A stretch of 64,000 nucleotides of DNA from Pigmentiphaga kullae (GCF_004216695.1 NZ_SGXC01000003.1:310001-374000); one strand, 5' to 3'; counted from the first letter of the stretch, positions 8,967 to 18,632 are shown. The notes: generated from the letters alone by a model not told the origin. A program made the numbers and translations.

Positions 8967-9863
8967 TCAGCCTTGGTTGGGAAGCACGGCGGCCGGCGCG
9001 GCGCCGGCACTCAGGCGGGAGACGCGCAGCCAGAGCGCGCGGCGGGCATCGGCGCGGATCACGTCTATGCGCAGGTCGTCGCGTTCGATGCGGTCGCCGC
9101 GCCGAGGGATGCGGCCCAGGATGCCGGCCATCCAGCCGCCCACGGTGTCGTATTCGTCGTCGTCCAGCGACGAACCGAAGGTTTCGTTGAAGCGGCGGAT
9201 GTTGGTCAGCGCCATGACCCGCCAGCGGTTCTTGCCGTCGGGGAAGATGGATTGCTCGACCGCGGCGTCGTCGAATTCGTCTTCGATCTCGCCCACGATC
9301 TGTTCCAGCACGTCCTCGATGGTGATCAGGCCGGCGGTGCCGCCGTGCTCGTCGACCACGATGGCGATGTGGTTGCGGTTGCTGCGGAATTCGCGCAGCA
9401 GCACGTTCAGGCGCTTGGATTCGGGAATGAAGACCGCCGGCCGCAGCAGCGTGCGCAGGTCGAGTTCGCGGTCGATCATGTAGCGCAGCAGGTCCTTGGC
9501 CAGCAGGATGCCGATGACGTTGTCGCGGCTGTCCTCGAACACCGGGAAGCGCGAATGGGCGGTCTCGATGATGGCGGGCAGCTGCACGTCGATGGGCTGC
9601 GAGACTTCCAGCATGTCCATGCGCGAGCGCGGGATCATGATGTCGCCCGCCGTGAGCTCGGACACCGCCAGCACGCCCTCGATCATGGACAACGCCTCGG
9701 CGTCGAGCAGGTCGCGGCTGTAGGCGGCCTCGAGCACGGCCTTGAGGTCCTCGCGGTCTTCCGGTTCGCGGTGGATCAGCGCCGAAAGCCGTTCGAAGAA
9801 GGTTCTGGGTGGGTTTTTGGGCGTACGCGAGGCGTACGCCGGACTAGGGGAGGTGTCTGACAT
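8967..9863 (-). CDS. corC: CorC/HlyC-family transporter-associated CBS domain protein
   Basis: A 298-residue cytosolic protein with a tandem CBS-domain pair (roughly residues 60-180, with IMIPRSRMDML at the start and a VVDEHGGTAGLITIEDVLE motif) and a C-terminal CorC_HlyC transporter-associated domain. Homologues are linked to magnesium/cobalt efflux or, as YbeX, to ribosome homeostasis in the ybeZ-ybeY-ybeX operon. That gene order is preserved here (phoH-like, ybeY, corC, lnt). I chose the ATG at 9863 (MSDTSPSP); another in-frame ATG lies 24 bases upstream at 9887. No membrane domain, so it is a regulator-type member rather than a channel. Confidence 0.9.
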   Translation of the reverse strand: MSDTSPSPAYASRTPKNPPRTFFERLSALIHREPEDREDLKAVLEAAYSRDLLDAEALSMIEGVLAVSELTAGDIMIPRSRMDMLEVSQPIDVQLPAIIETAHSRFPVFEDSRDNVIGILLAKDLLRYMIDRELDLRTLLRPAVFIPESKRLNVLLREFRSNRNHIAIVVDEHGGTAGLITIEDVLEQIVGEIEDEFDDAAVEQSIFPDGKNRWRVMALTNIRRFNETFGSSLDDDEYDTVGGWMAGILGRIPRRGDRIERDDLRIDVIRADARRALWLRVSRLSAGAAPAAVLPNQG

Positions 9864-9891
9864 CGTCCAATAGGACAAGTGTTGCAAAAGT

Positions 9892-10366
9892 TTAGGATAC
9901 TCGATACGGGTCGGGTATTGCCATCTCGGCCAGGATACGGGTCTCCAGGGCCTCCATGCGCCGCGCGTCGCGGTCGTTCAGGTGGTCGTAGCCCAGGGAA
10001 TGCAGCACGCCGTGGACCACCAGGTGGGCGGCGTGATGCAAAAACGGCTTTTTCTGCGCCCGTGCCTCGGAAACCAGGACCGGCAGGCACAGCACGATGT
10101 CGCCGCCCACCACGCCGGCCGGATCCGCGCCGTACTCGAAGGTCAGCACGTTGGTGGCGTAGTCGCGCTGGCGGAAATCGCGGTTCAGCCGCCGGCCCTC
10201 GGCGGCGCCCACCAGCCGCAGCGTCAGGGCGACCCCCGCCACGTCGGCCAGTTCCGGCGCCCGCAGCGCCTGGGCCACCCAGCGCCGCAGCCGCCAGCGC
10301 GGCAGCCGGGCCTCTTCCTGCCCGTACTGAATGGCCAGGGACAGCGCCGGCGCGGCGGCAGGCGCG

Positions 10367-10395
<29 letters not shown>
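9892..10395 (-). CDS. ybeY: Endoribonuclease YbeY (rRNA maturation factor)
   Basis: A 167-residue single-domain protein of the UPF0054 family. It is needed for 16S rRNA 3'-end maturation and 70S quality control. The zinc site HGVLHSLGYDH is complete (H128, H132, H138). The first 20 residues are an Ala/Pro-rich extension not seen in E. coli YbeY. Its ATG lies 29 bases inside the end of the upstream phoH-like gene, so the two are translationally coupled. It is followed 28 bases later by corC. Confidence 0.95.
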
Positions 10396-11382
<987 letters not shown>

Positions 11383-11386
<4 letters not shown>

Positions 11387-12750
11387 GCGGACACCTCCCC
11401 GGCCGTCTCGCGCGTCACGACTTCGCCGCGCAGCGTGTGCGACAGCGCCGTGGTGATGCGGATGTCGGCCAACTGGCCGACCAGCCGCGCGGGCGCGGGG
11501 AAATTCACGATGCGGTTGTTCTCGGTACGGCCCATCAGTTCGTTGGGATCCTTGCGCGACGGGCCTTCGACGATGACCCGCTGCGTGGTGCCGACCATGC
11601 TCTGGCTGATGGCCGCGGCCTGGTCGTTGATCAGCGCCTGCAGGCGCTGCAGGCGCGCCAGCTTGACGGCCTGCGGCGTATCGTCGGCCAGGTCGGCCGC
11701 CGGCGTGCCGGGGCGGCGCGAATAGACGAACGAGAACGACGTGTCGAAGCCGACTTCGTCGATCAGCCGCATGGTCTTTTCGAAATCCTCTTCGGTTTCG
11801 CCGGGGAACCCCACGATGAAGTCCGACGACAGCGACAGGCCGGGCCGGGCGGCGCGCAGCTTGCGCACGATGGACTTGAACTCCAGCGCCGTATAGCCGC
11901 GCTTCATCGCCGCCAGCACGCGGTCGCTGCCCGCCTGCACCGGCAGGTGCAGGAAGGACACCAGCTTGGGCAGCCGCGCGTAGGCCTCGATCAGCCGCGG
12001 CGTCATTTCCTTGGGATGCGAGGTCGTGTAGCGGATGCGCTCGATGCCGGGGGTGTCGTGCACGTATTCCAGCAGCAGCGCGAAATCGGCGATCTCGGCC
12101 GTATCGCCCATCCTGCCGCGGTAGGCGTTGACGTTCTGCCCCAGCAGCGTCACTTCCTTGACGCCCTGGTCCGCCAGGTCGGCGATCTCGGTCAGCACGT
12201 CCTCGAACGGGCGCGAGACTTCCTCGCCGCGGGTATAAGGCACGACGCAGAAGCTGCAATACTTGCTGCAGCCTTCCATGATCGATACGAAGGCCGTGGC
12301 GCCATCCACCCGGGCCGGCGGCAGATGGTCGAACTTCTCGATCTCGGGGAAGCTGATGTCCACCTGCGAGACGCCCGAAGCGCGCCGCCTGGCGATCAGC
12401 TCGGGCAGCCGGTGCAGCGTCTGCGGACCGAACACCACGTCGACGTAGGGCGCGCGCGCCACGATGGCATCGCCTTCCTGGCTCGCCACGCAGCCGCCCA
12501 CGCCTATGACCAGGTCGGGCTTCTCGCGCTTGAGCATCTTGGCGCGGCCAAGGTCGGAGAAGACTTTTTCCTGCGCCTTCTCGCGCACCGAACAGGTGTT
12601 GAACAGGATGATGTCCGCGTCTTCGGGACGGTCGGTGATTTCCAGCGGCTGGTCGGCGTTCAGGACGTCCACCATCTTGTCCGAGTCGTACTCGTTCATC
12701 TGGCAGCCGAAGGTGCGGATGTACAGCTTGCGGGGAGTGGGATTGCTCAT
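11383..12750 (-). CDS. miaB: tRNA-2-methylthio-N6-dimethylallyladenosine synthase
   Basis: A 455-residue radical-SAM methylthiotransferase acting on i6A37 of tRNAs that read UNN codons. The N-terminal UPF0004 domain holds the auxiliary cluster cysteines C16, C53 and C87. The radical-SAM cluster motif CSKYCSFC (C161, C165, C168) follows, and a TRAM domain ends the protein (about 380-445). The start [20 protein letters not shown] matches the family. It heads the leftward miaB-phoH-ybeY-corC-lnt operon. Upstream codons in frame as far as 12846 are not family-like. Confidence 0.96.
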
Positions 12751-12802
12751 GTCGATTGCCGTGACGGGGTTATAGCCCGGGGGCAGAAAGGCGGAACAGG
12801 AC

Positions 12803-12811
12803 ATTTTAACA
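12803..12811 (-). promoter_or_regulatory. Candidate extended -10 element for miaB operon
   Basis: On the minus strand the bases read TGTTAAAAT, an extended -10-like sequence (TG-N-TAAAAT) about 53 bases before the miaB ATG. No good -35 is seen, as is usual for extended -10 promoters. This is a position guess only. Confidence 0.3.
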
Positions 12812-13023
12812 GAGGGGGCGGGGTTGGCCGGACGCCACGTGGGCACCGTGTTCAGGTCTCTGTCAGTCCCCCCGGTCTAGACTGGAGCCTCAGATGATTG
12901 CTTTGCCGCTAAGGGCGCCGGCGGAATCCGCAGATCCCCAGCGCCTGGCAGGGTTGTTGTCCGACACCGATACCGCGCTTCCCCCGCGAGCATATTGAGG
13001 CGCGGCATTGTGTGCTCCCTATT

Positions 13024-13055
13024 GGCCCGACAGTTTACTGTCGGGCCATTTTTTT
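13024..13055 (+). terminator. Intrinsic terminator, rightward, of unknown transcript
   Basis: A perfect 10-bp stem GGCCCGACAG / CTGTCGGGCC with a TTTA loop is followed by A and seven T (13049-13055). The T-run exists only for rightward transcription; the minus strand has no T-run after the hairpin. No annotated plus-strand gene precedes it within several kilobases, because everything from 12750 leftward runs on the minus strand. Confidence 0.9.
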
Positions 13056-13092
13056 GGTGATTCCGGGGTGTTGGCCTGGGCCTGACGTCCAT

Positions 13093-13121
13093 TTGCGTCC
13101 TGTTTCCCGACTGTATATAAT
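13093..13121 (+). promoter_or_regulatory. Sigma-70 promoter of the tRNA gene
   Basis: TTGCGT (13093-13098), a 17-base spacer and a perfect TATAAT (13116-13121) stand 20 bases before the tRNA's first base. A GC-rich discriminator (CGCGGTC) follows the -10, as in stringently controlled stable-RNA promoters. Confidence 0.8.
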
Positions 13122-13140
13122 CGCGGTCTTGGTTTTTTTT

Positions 13141-13217
13141 GGCGCATTAGCTCAGCCGGTTAGAGCGACGGAATCATAATCCGCAGGTCCCCTGTTCGAA
13201 TCAGGGATGCGCCACCA
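13141..13217 (+). tRNA. tRNA-Met (CAT anticodon)
   Basis: A 77-base cloverleaf. The acceptor stem GGCGCAT pairs perfectly with ATGCGCC, the D-arm is GCTC...GAGC, and the T-arm is CCCTG-TTCGAAT-CAGGG. The anticodon loop ATCATAA gives anticodon CAT, and CCA is encoded (13215-13217). The anticodon stem has one A-C mismatch at its outer pair. A G-C first acceptor pair excludes the initiator tRNA, which has a mismatched 1:72 pair. It is probably elongator Met; a lysidine-modified Ile(CAT) tRNA shares the anticodon and cannot be fully excluded by eye. Confidence 0.9.
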
Positions 13218-13226
13218 GAATTCATG

Positions 13227-13257
13227 CGGCCCGCAGCGATGCGGGCCGTTTTGTTTT
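13227..13257 (+). terminator. Intrinsic terminator of the tRNA gene
   Basis: Ten bases after the tRNA, a 9-bp stem CGGCCCGCA / TGCGGGCCG with a GCGA tetraloop is followed by TTTTGTTTT. It ends the monocistronic tRNA transcript and also separates it from the convergent histidine kinase gene. Confidence 0.9.
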
Positions 13258-13281
13258 CAGCGGCCGATGGCAGCCATACCC

Positions 13282-15120
13282 TTACTCCGGCAACCGCGCC
13301 GGAAGCACCAGCAACAGCCTCGCGCCATCCTCCCCCAGCGTGAACTCCACACGCCCGCCAAGCTCCCGAGCCCGGCGGCGCATGTTGCGCAGCCCGTTCC
13401 CCGCGCCGGCCTGGAGCGGCCGGCCGCCATCGTTGAACACCGATAGCGCCGCCATTCCGTCCCCGGTCGTCCTGCCTTCGATAGCCAGGCGGCGCGCGGG
13501 CCCGTGCCGGATAGCGTTGGTGACGGCTTCCTGCAGGATGCGCAGCACGGACAGGGCGTTCTGGGGCGTGACGCCGGTGACCGCTGGCAGTTTCTCGGTG
13601 GACCAGTGGAATTCGATGCCCAGGCGCCGCAATTGCGGTTCGAGCCGTTCGCGGAAGGCCGCCAGGGCCACGCCCAGGTCGCCGTCGCCCAGGTCCAGGG
13701 AATGGACCACCAGCCGCAGGTCGTCGAGCGCCGCCCGGGCCGCGCGTTCGATGGCCTGGCCGCCTTCCGGGTTGCGTTCGGAAAGCGCGATGATGGCGAC
13801 GAGGTGGCCGCTCATTCCGTCGTGCAGGTCCCGCATCAGGCGCTGGCGTTCCTGTTCGCGCACCATCTGGCTGGCGTGGATCTTTTCCTTTTCGTGCAGC
13901 AGCCCCAGCTCCGCTTCCCGCGCCGCCAGTTTCTGCCGGAGCGTATCGTTGGCGCGGTCCAGGCCGTTGAGGCTGCGGGCCAGCCGGCCCATCAGGATGA
14001 CCATGATGGCCAGCAGCATCAAGGTGCGGGCGTACGACGCGAGCAGGAAAGGATCGTCGTAGCGTCCGGTCACCACGAGGACGTCGTGTGCCCCGAACCA
14101 GACGGTCAGCACGCAGGGCACCGCCATGATGGCGGCATCCCGGTTCCTGCTCTGCGCGAACTGATGCGCCAGGATGCCGGCGGCGACGACGTAGGCGGTC
14201 AGCGTGACGCAGGCGCTCATGAATCCGATCACCGGAAAGGGAACCAGTCCGGTCTGCCCCAGGATCAGGAGGAACGCGGGAACGGCGATGACGGCCGGCA
14301 GCAATTGCCTGGGGCGCCGCCGCCCCACGATCGCCAGGGCCATGCCGATCGCCATCAGGCCGACGGCGGACACGAGCGAGATGGACTGGAATTGCTCCAG
14401 GGTGCCCAGCGCGGCATGCGGCGATTGGGTAACGACGATCAGGATGCTGGTGACCGACATCGCGGCCAGCCATCCGAAGACGGGGTCGTGCCGGCGGGCG
14501 GTCCAGATGCTGGCAATGCCTATCGTCAGGGCGATGTGCAGGGCGAAGGTCATGGCGCGGACTTCCTCGATCAGGAAGTTCGACAACTGGTAAGCCGGCA
14601 TGACCGCGGCGGCCGTTCCCACGCTGACCTGGGAAAGCCGGCCCGGCAGCCAGCCGATCTTGCGGGTCTGCCGCAGCAGGATTTCGTTGTCGCCTGGCTG
14701 GATCGCGCCATCGGGAATCCGCGCCAGGAAGGAATAGCCGCTGGTGGGCGCCGACCAGACGGTGTTCGGCGCCGCGTCGGCCCTGCGGCCGTTCACCCAG
14801 GCCTCGACGCGATGGCGCACGGCGGGGATGAACAGGAACATGGATTCGCCGGGCACGTCCGCGACGTGGAAGGACAGGCGATAGCTGCCGGTCGTCAGTT
14901 CGTAGAGCGCCTCGGGCATCCAGTGGTGCGGCAGGGAAACCGCCTGTTCCGGACTTTCCCCTTCCTGGATGAAGCGGGCTTCGGTGATTGCCAGGGCGCC
15001 CTGCGGCGGAGACGTATCCACGAGGTGGGGGAGGGCGCCGATCGCGACCGTAAGGGTGACCAGGAGAATCCAGGCGACCAGTTTTCCCCGATCGTACGAG
15101 CAGCGCGCGCGTGTCCCCAT
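13282..15120 (-). CDS. Membrane sensor histidine kinase, 7TM-DISM / HisKA_3 type
   Basis: A 612-residue sensor kinase. After an N-terminal membrane helix comes a periplasmic region of about 150 residues that resembles the beta-sandwich sensor of 7TMR-DISM proteins (note the LPHHW and GSYRLSFHV parts). About seven hydrophobic segments follow, then a coiled-coil stretch, a HisKA_3 dimerisation domain with phosphoacceptor H433 in MRDLHDGMSGH, and a GHKL ATPase domain ending near the C-terminus. The ATG at 15120 shares one base with the response regulator stop (TGATG), so they form a two-gene operon. The ligand is unknown; such sensors often respond to small extracellular compounds. Confidence 0.88.
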   Translation of the reverse strand: MGTRARCSYDRGKLVAWILLVTLTVAIGALPHLVDTSPPQGALAITEARFIQEGESPEQAVSLPHHWMPEALYELTTGSYRLSFHVADVPGESMFLFIPAVRHRVEAWVNGRRADAAPNTVWSAPTSGYSFLARIPDGAIQPGDNEILLRQTRKIGWLPGRLSQVSVGTAAAVMPAYQLSNFLIEEVRAMTFALHIALTIGIASIWTARRHDPVFGWLAAMSVTSILIVVTQSPHAALGTLEQFQSISLVSAVGLMAIGMALAIVGRRRPRQLLPAVIAVPAFLLILGQTGLVPFPVIGFMSACVTLTAYVVAAGILAHQFAQSRNRDAAIMAVPCVLTVWFGAHDVLVVTGRYDDPFLLASYARTLMLLAIMVILMGRLARSLNGLDRANDTLRQKLAAREAELGLLHEKEKIHASQMVREQERQRLMRDLHDGMSGHLVAIIALSERNPEGGQAIERAARAALDDLRLVVHSLDLGDGDLGVALAAFRERLEPQLRRLGIEFHWSTEKLPAVTGVTPQNALSVLRILQEAVTNAIRHGPARRLAIEGRTTGDGMAALSVFNDGGRPLQAGAGNGLRNMRRRARELGGRVEFTLGEDGARLLLVLPARLPE

Positions 15121-15788
15121 CACAGCTTGATGAGCCCGAGTCTCGATGCCTCGAAGACGGCCTCGGAACGGTTGGTGGCTTGCAGCTTGCGGTAGATGTT
15201 GCGGATGTGGACCGGGACGGTCTGCCGGGAAATGGCCAGCTTGTCGGCCAGCTCGCCATAGGTGAAGCCCTTGGCGATGCCCCACAGGATGTCCATCTCG
15301 CGTTCGGTCAGGGAGGGCTTGTCCGCGGTTTTCTCCGCGTCGCTGGCCACCTGGCCCTGCTCGGCCAGGCGGCGGACCAGGACCCGGGCGATGCGCGAGG
15401 AAATGGGCGAGCGGCCGGCCATGACGTCCCGGATCGCGTCGAGCAGGTCGATGGAGTCGGCATCCTTGAGCAGGTAGCCGGCGGCGCCCGCCTCGATCGC
15501 GTCGAGGACGGAGCGCTCGTCCGCCAGGATGGAAATGACCATGGCCTCGGCCTTGGGCTGCCGCTTGGCCAGGAAACGGATGGCGTCGATGCCGCTGCCG
15601 TCCGGCAGGTTGATGTCGGTGATCAGGAGATCGATCTCGTTGGCCCCGATGGCGATCAGGGTTTCCTCGAGGTTGGCGCAAGCCGCGCACAGGTCCGCTT
15701 CGGGCCATTCGCCGATGATGCGGGCGAGGCGCTCGCGTATGGGCCCATCGTCTTCGGTCAGCAGAATCCTGAGCGGACCCGTCGTCAT
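15120..15788 (-). CDS. NarL/FixJ-family response regulator
   Basis: A 222-residue response regulator. The receiver domain has the acidic pair D13-D14, phosphoacceptor D58 in LLITDINLPDGSG and the conserved lysine in GYLLKDADS. A C-terminal LuxR-type HTH (about 155-215, LTEREMDILWGIAKGFTYGEL...) binds DNA. It is the partner of the downstream HisKA_3 kinase, with which its stop codon overlaps. I chose ATG 15788 (MTTGPLRILL), which places the receiver start at the normal position. It is divergent from the sulfatase gene, with a palindrome in the shared 195-base gap, so the sulfatase is the obvious candidate target. Confidence 0.93.
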   Translation of the reverse strand: MTTGPLRILLTEDDGPIRERLARIIGEWPEADLCAACANLEETLIAIGANEIDLLITDINLPDGSGIDAIRFLAKRQPKAEAMVISILADERSVLDAIEAGAAGYLLKDADSIDLLDAIRDVMAGRSPISSRIARVLVRRLAEQGQVASDAEKTADKPSLTEREMDILWGIAKGFTYGELADKLAISRQTVPVHIRNIYRKLQATNRSEAVFEASRLGLIKL

Positions 15789-15874
15789 TGCAGATCTCCT
15801 GGCCGCACTCCTGCCGCGGCCGTCCCATCGGCCCATGGCGAGTGCGCATTTCTCGATTCAGCAAGTATCGCAGA

Positions 15875-15921
15875 GGGCGTCGGGCCGACCATACCATGTA
15901 CATGGTATTCAACCGACGCCC
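15875..15921. promoter_or_regulatory. Nested palindrome between response regulator and sulfatase
   Basis: The core ATACCATGTACATGGTAT (15891-15908) is an 18-base perfect palindrome. It is enclosed by a second inverted repeat, GGGCGTCGG (15875-15883) and CCGACGCCC (15913-15921). The core is 76 bases before the sulfatase ATG and just over 100 bases from the response regulator ATG. A dimeric regulator site is the simplest reading; as RNA it could also form a long hairpin. Confidence 0.6.
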
Positions 15922-15983
15922 CAGGCATGACTAAGATGCGCCCATCGCGGGCGATCGGCTGCGCGAGCCCAGGGGGAATACCA

Positions 15984-18227
15984 ATGAAAACACATATCCA
16001 GCGCCTGGCGGCGGTGGGCGCCGCGGCCGTCACGGGGCTGGCCGCCTGCGGCGGCGGGTCGTCCGGCGGGGACGGCCAGGCCGAAGGGCCCACCACGAAT
16101 CCACCGAATATCCTGTTCGTGGTGATGGACGACGTGGGCATCGACCAGATGGCCGCCTTCGGCTACGGCGGCGCCACCGCGCCCAGCATGCCCAACATCG
16201 GCGCGGTCGCCTCGGCCGGCGTGCGCTTCCGCAATACCTGGTCGATGCCGGAGTGCTCGCCGGGCCGGGCCGCCTTTTTCCTGGGCCGCTACCCGACCCG
16301 CACCCGCATCTATCAGGCCATCGGGCCCAACGATCTCGCCAATTCGCAGGTGTCGCCGTACGAGGTGACGGTGCCCAAGCTGCTCAAGCGGGCGAACTAC
16401 GAAAGCGCGATGTTCGGCAAGTTCCACCTGGCCGGCCCCGAGAACAACGAGGCCGGCAACGCCACGCCCAGCGTGCTGGGCTGGGACCACTTCTATGGCT
16501 GGATCGGCGGGCTGCCCGGCTCGATCGACTCGACCGCGGGCGGCATCGCGGCCGAGAAGACCTATGCCTGCGGCTTCGTGCCGGGCAAGGCCGCCGGCGG
16601 CGCGGACACGGGGGCCTGCTACCAGGCCGACAACAGCTGCACGACGGTCAGCCGCACTTCGCCCCTGCAGGACGCGGCTGGCCTGCAATGCCTGTCCGCG
16701 GGGGGCATCTTCGTGCCCGACCAGAGTTGCGGCAAGGCGCCGGCCACGCTGAATTTCGAACGCGAGAACGCCTACTACGTCTCGCCGCTGGTGATCATCG
16801 ACGGCGGCAAGGTCACCGAGGTCCCGCTGAGCGATCCGCGTTCGCGCGGCTATCGCACGCGCATCGAAACCGATGCCGCCATCGACTGGATCAAGTCGCG
16901 TCCGTCGTCGCGGCCGTGGATGGCCACCGTCAGCTACAGCGCGGCCCATACGCCCTGGCAGCAGCCGCCTCGCAGCCTGGTGCCGGCCAGCGGCAACGCC
17001 GTGGCCGACGGCTGGGACTGCAACGGCACGCTGACCGGCCGCCTTATCCAGGACCAGATGACCGAGGCCCTGGACACCGAGTTCGGCCGCCTGCTGGTGG
17101 AAACCGGGCTGGCGCGCCGGGGCGACGACGGCCAGTTGCAGTACGACCCGAAGGCCGCCAATACGGTGATCGTTATCGTCGGCGACAACGGCACGCTGGG
17201 CTCGGCGGTCAAGCTGCCGTTCAGCGGTTCGCAGGCCAAGGGCACGGCCTACCAGACCGGCGTCTGGGATCCGCTCATCATCGCCGGGCCCCAGGTCGCG
17301 CAGCCCGACCGCGAGGTCGATCACATGGTCAACATGGTGGACCTGTTCCAGTTCTTCGGCGAGGTGGCCGGCATCGATGCGCACGCGGCGGTCCCGCGCA
17401 CGATCGACTCGGTGGCCATCCTGCCCTACCTGACCCACCCCGACCAGCCCAGCCTGCGCACCGTCAACTTCACCATCGGCGGCTACAACCAGCAGGCCGA
17501 CGGCGGGCGCAACGGCGCTTGCGTGATCAATACGAGCTGCACGCAGATTCCCGTGTCCAAGAGCGTGTGCGAGGACAACCAGGGCACCTGGTGGGGCGCC
17601 GGCTACGACGATCCCTCGGTGGTGCCCAATGGCGGTGCCGGCTACGCCTCGTGCTGGAGCGTCAACCAGGCGCTCTACAAGGCCGACCGCGACCAGCTCG
17701 AGATCCTGCCCGAGATATCGGCGGCGATCCGCGACGACCGCTACAAGCTGGTGCGCCTGAATCGCAAGACCTACACGATGGACACCGCCAATCCGGTCAA
17801 CTCGGCGTACGTGGAAAACAAGAACACCGACGAGCTGTACCGGATCGACATGGCCGTTCCCAATCCCACGCTGGATCGCAGCGGCAGCGCCATCGCCACG
17901 GGCTCGCCCACCATCACCGCCGCGCTGGATGGCGAGGCGCAGCAGGCCTACGCCACGCTCAAGGCCGAAATGGACAAGCGGGACCAGGTGGCGGCCTACA
18001 ACTACGGCTATGACACCTTCAACTGCCCGGGCGACGGCAATCGCGATGGCGTGGTCGACCAGAAGGACCTGGACAACTGGACCGAGCTCAGCCAGTTGAA
18101 CCTGCACGAGGGCGTGGCCCAGTCCAGCTGGTACGACTTCAACCACGATGGCAAGACCGACGCCGCGGATCGCGCCATCATCCAGACCAACCTGGGCAAG
18201 TCGTGCAAGCTGACCGTGGCCGGATGA
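15984..18227 (+). CDS. Lipoprotein sulfatase with C-terminal dockerin-like EF-hand pair
   Basis: A 747-residue alkaline-phosphatase-superfamily sulfatase. The lipobox LAAC gives acylated C22, so it should sit in an envelope membrane. The type I sulfatase signature CSPGR (C91-R95) provides the cysteine that is converted to formylglycine, and metal-binding DD occurs early in VVMDDVGIDQ. The middle has many extra cysteines. The C-terminal 70 residues contain two perfect Ca-binding loops, DGNRDGVVDQKD (684-695) and DFNHDGKTDAAD (718-729), arranged as in type I dockerins. AGGGGG precedes the chosen ATG. It is divergent from a two-component system. Substrate unknown; the dockerin-like tail is rare in betaproteobacteria. 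Confidence 0.9.
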   Translation: MKTHIQRLAAVGAAAVTGLAACGGGSSGGDGQAEGPTTNPPNILFVVMDDVGIDQMAAFGYGGATAPSMPNIGAVASAGVRFRNTWSMPECSPGRAAFFLGRYPTRTRIYQAIGPNDLANSQVSPYEVTVPKLLKRANYESAMFGKFHLAGPENNEAGNATPSVLGWDHFYGWIGGLPGSIDSTAGGIAAEKTYACGFVPGKAAGGADTGACYQADNSCTTVSRTSPLQDAAGLQCLSAGGIFVPDQSCGKAPATLNFERENAYYVSPLVIIDGGKVTEVPLSDPRSRGYRTRIETDAAIDWIKSRPSSRPWMATVSYSAAHTPWQQPPRSLVPASGNAVADGWDCNGTLTGRLIQDQMTEALDTEFGRLLVETGLARRGDDGQLQYDPKAANTVIVIVGDNGTLGSAVKLPFSGSQAKGTAYQTGVWDPLIIAGPQVAQPDREVDHMVNMVDLFQFFGEVAGIDAHAAVPRTIDSVAILPYLTHPDQPSLRTVNFTIGGYNQQADGGRNGACVINTSCTQIPVSKSVCEDNQGTWWGAGYDDPSVVPNGGAGYASCWSVNQALYKADRDQLEILPEISAAIRDDRYKLVRLNRKTYTMDTANPVNSAYVENKNTDELYRIDMAVPNPTLDRSGSAIATGSPTITAALDGEAQQAYATLKAEMDKRDQVAAYNYGYDTFNCPGDGNRDGVVDQKDLDNWTELSQLNLHEGVAQSSWYDFNHDGKTDAADRAIIQTNLGKSCKLTVAG

Positions 18228-18248
18228 GCGTGTAGGGTGGCTGGGGAC

Positions 18249-18632
18249 TCAGATCGTCCGCAGCCACCTGCCCCGGCTCTTGCGCTGCTGGCCGGCCAGC
18301 GGCGGGAGGTCGAAGGGATGGTCTTCGTCGAACGGCGATTCGTAGGGCGTCCTGATCAACCCGGCCAGCTTGTAGGGCGGGGACGGCAGGGGGTCGAAGC
18401 GCCGGCCCGTGCGGGTCAGGCGATTCATCTTGTCGGCGTTGTAAAGGCGCCAGCCAGGGGGATCGCCCGAACGGCCGTCGAGCTGCCAGGCGATCACGAC
18501 CAGCGTGCCGTCGGTGGTGGAGCCCAGGCAGTGGGGATGGGCGATGCGCGTGGCGCCGTGGTAGTGGAACTGGAGTTCGGACCGGACGGCAATGGCGGCG
18601 GACAATAGGGTGGAGCGGGTTTCGTTGTGCAT
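18249..18632 (-). CDS. Uncharacterised small protein
   Basis: A 127-residue soluble protein with no signal peptide or membrane segment. It has a DGTLVVIAWQLDG beta-rich region and a Pro-rich C-terminal half with basic end. The pattern of short strands with aromatic residues (LQFHYHG, GWRLYNADK) vaguely recalls the WYL ligand-binding fold, but I cannot assign it. Codon use fits the neighbours. It is convergent with the sulfatase and 141 bases downstream of nothing obvious; the 18633-18773 gap to phoD holds no gene that I can see. Confidence 0.6.
   Translation of the reverse strand: MHNETRSTLLSAAIAVRSELQFHYHGATRIAHPHCLGSTTDGTLVVIAWQLDGRSGDPPGWRLYNADKMNRLTRTGRRFDPLPSPPYKLAGLIRTPYESPFDEDHPFDLPPLAGQQRKSRGRWLRTI

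Larger units (their letters stand above)
12751..13140. other. 390-base gene-free stretch with an orphan rightward terminator
   Basis: No credible protein gene lies here. The left third should hold the miaB promoter. Between about 12884 and 13023 the plus strand has local pairing potential: GCCTCA near 12887 with TGAGGC near 12986, and GAGCA/TGCTC around 12981-13018. A perfect intrinsic terminator follows at 13024. Together they suggest a short structured rightward transcript (about 140-170 nt). I could not match it to a named RNA family by eye, and no clear promoter is visible. The right end carries the tRNA promoter. Confidence 0.5.

Noticed and set aside
12877-13092. A 71-codon minus-strand frame in the gap before the tRNA
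   Set aside because: No ribosome site or family pattern, and it crosses the strong rightward terminator hairpin; the stretch is better seen as a structured RNA region.
13141-13217. Reading the CAT tRNA as tRNA-Ile2 or as initiator Met
   Set aside because: The perfect first acceptor pair and the overall sequence exclude initiator and favour elongator Met; Ile2 is not fully excluded but is less likely.
15909-18146. A 745-codon open frame on the minus strand opposite the sulfatase
   Set aside because: High-GC DNA gives long antisense frames; this one has low-complexity composition, no domain, and the plus strand holds a clear sulfatase.
15984-18227. A cellulosome system because of the dockerin-like tail
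   Set aside because: No cohesin, scaffold or polysaccharide-degrading neighbour is in view; a lone EF-hand pair does not show a cellulosome.
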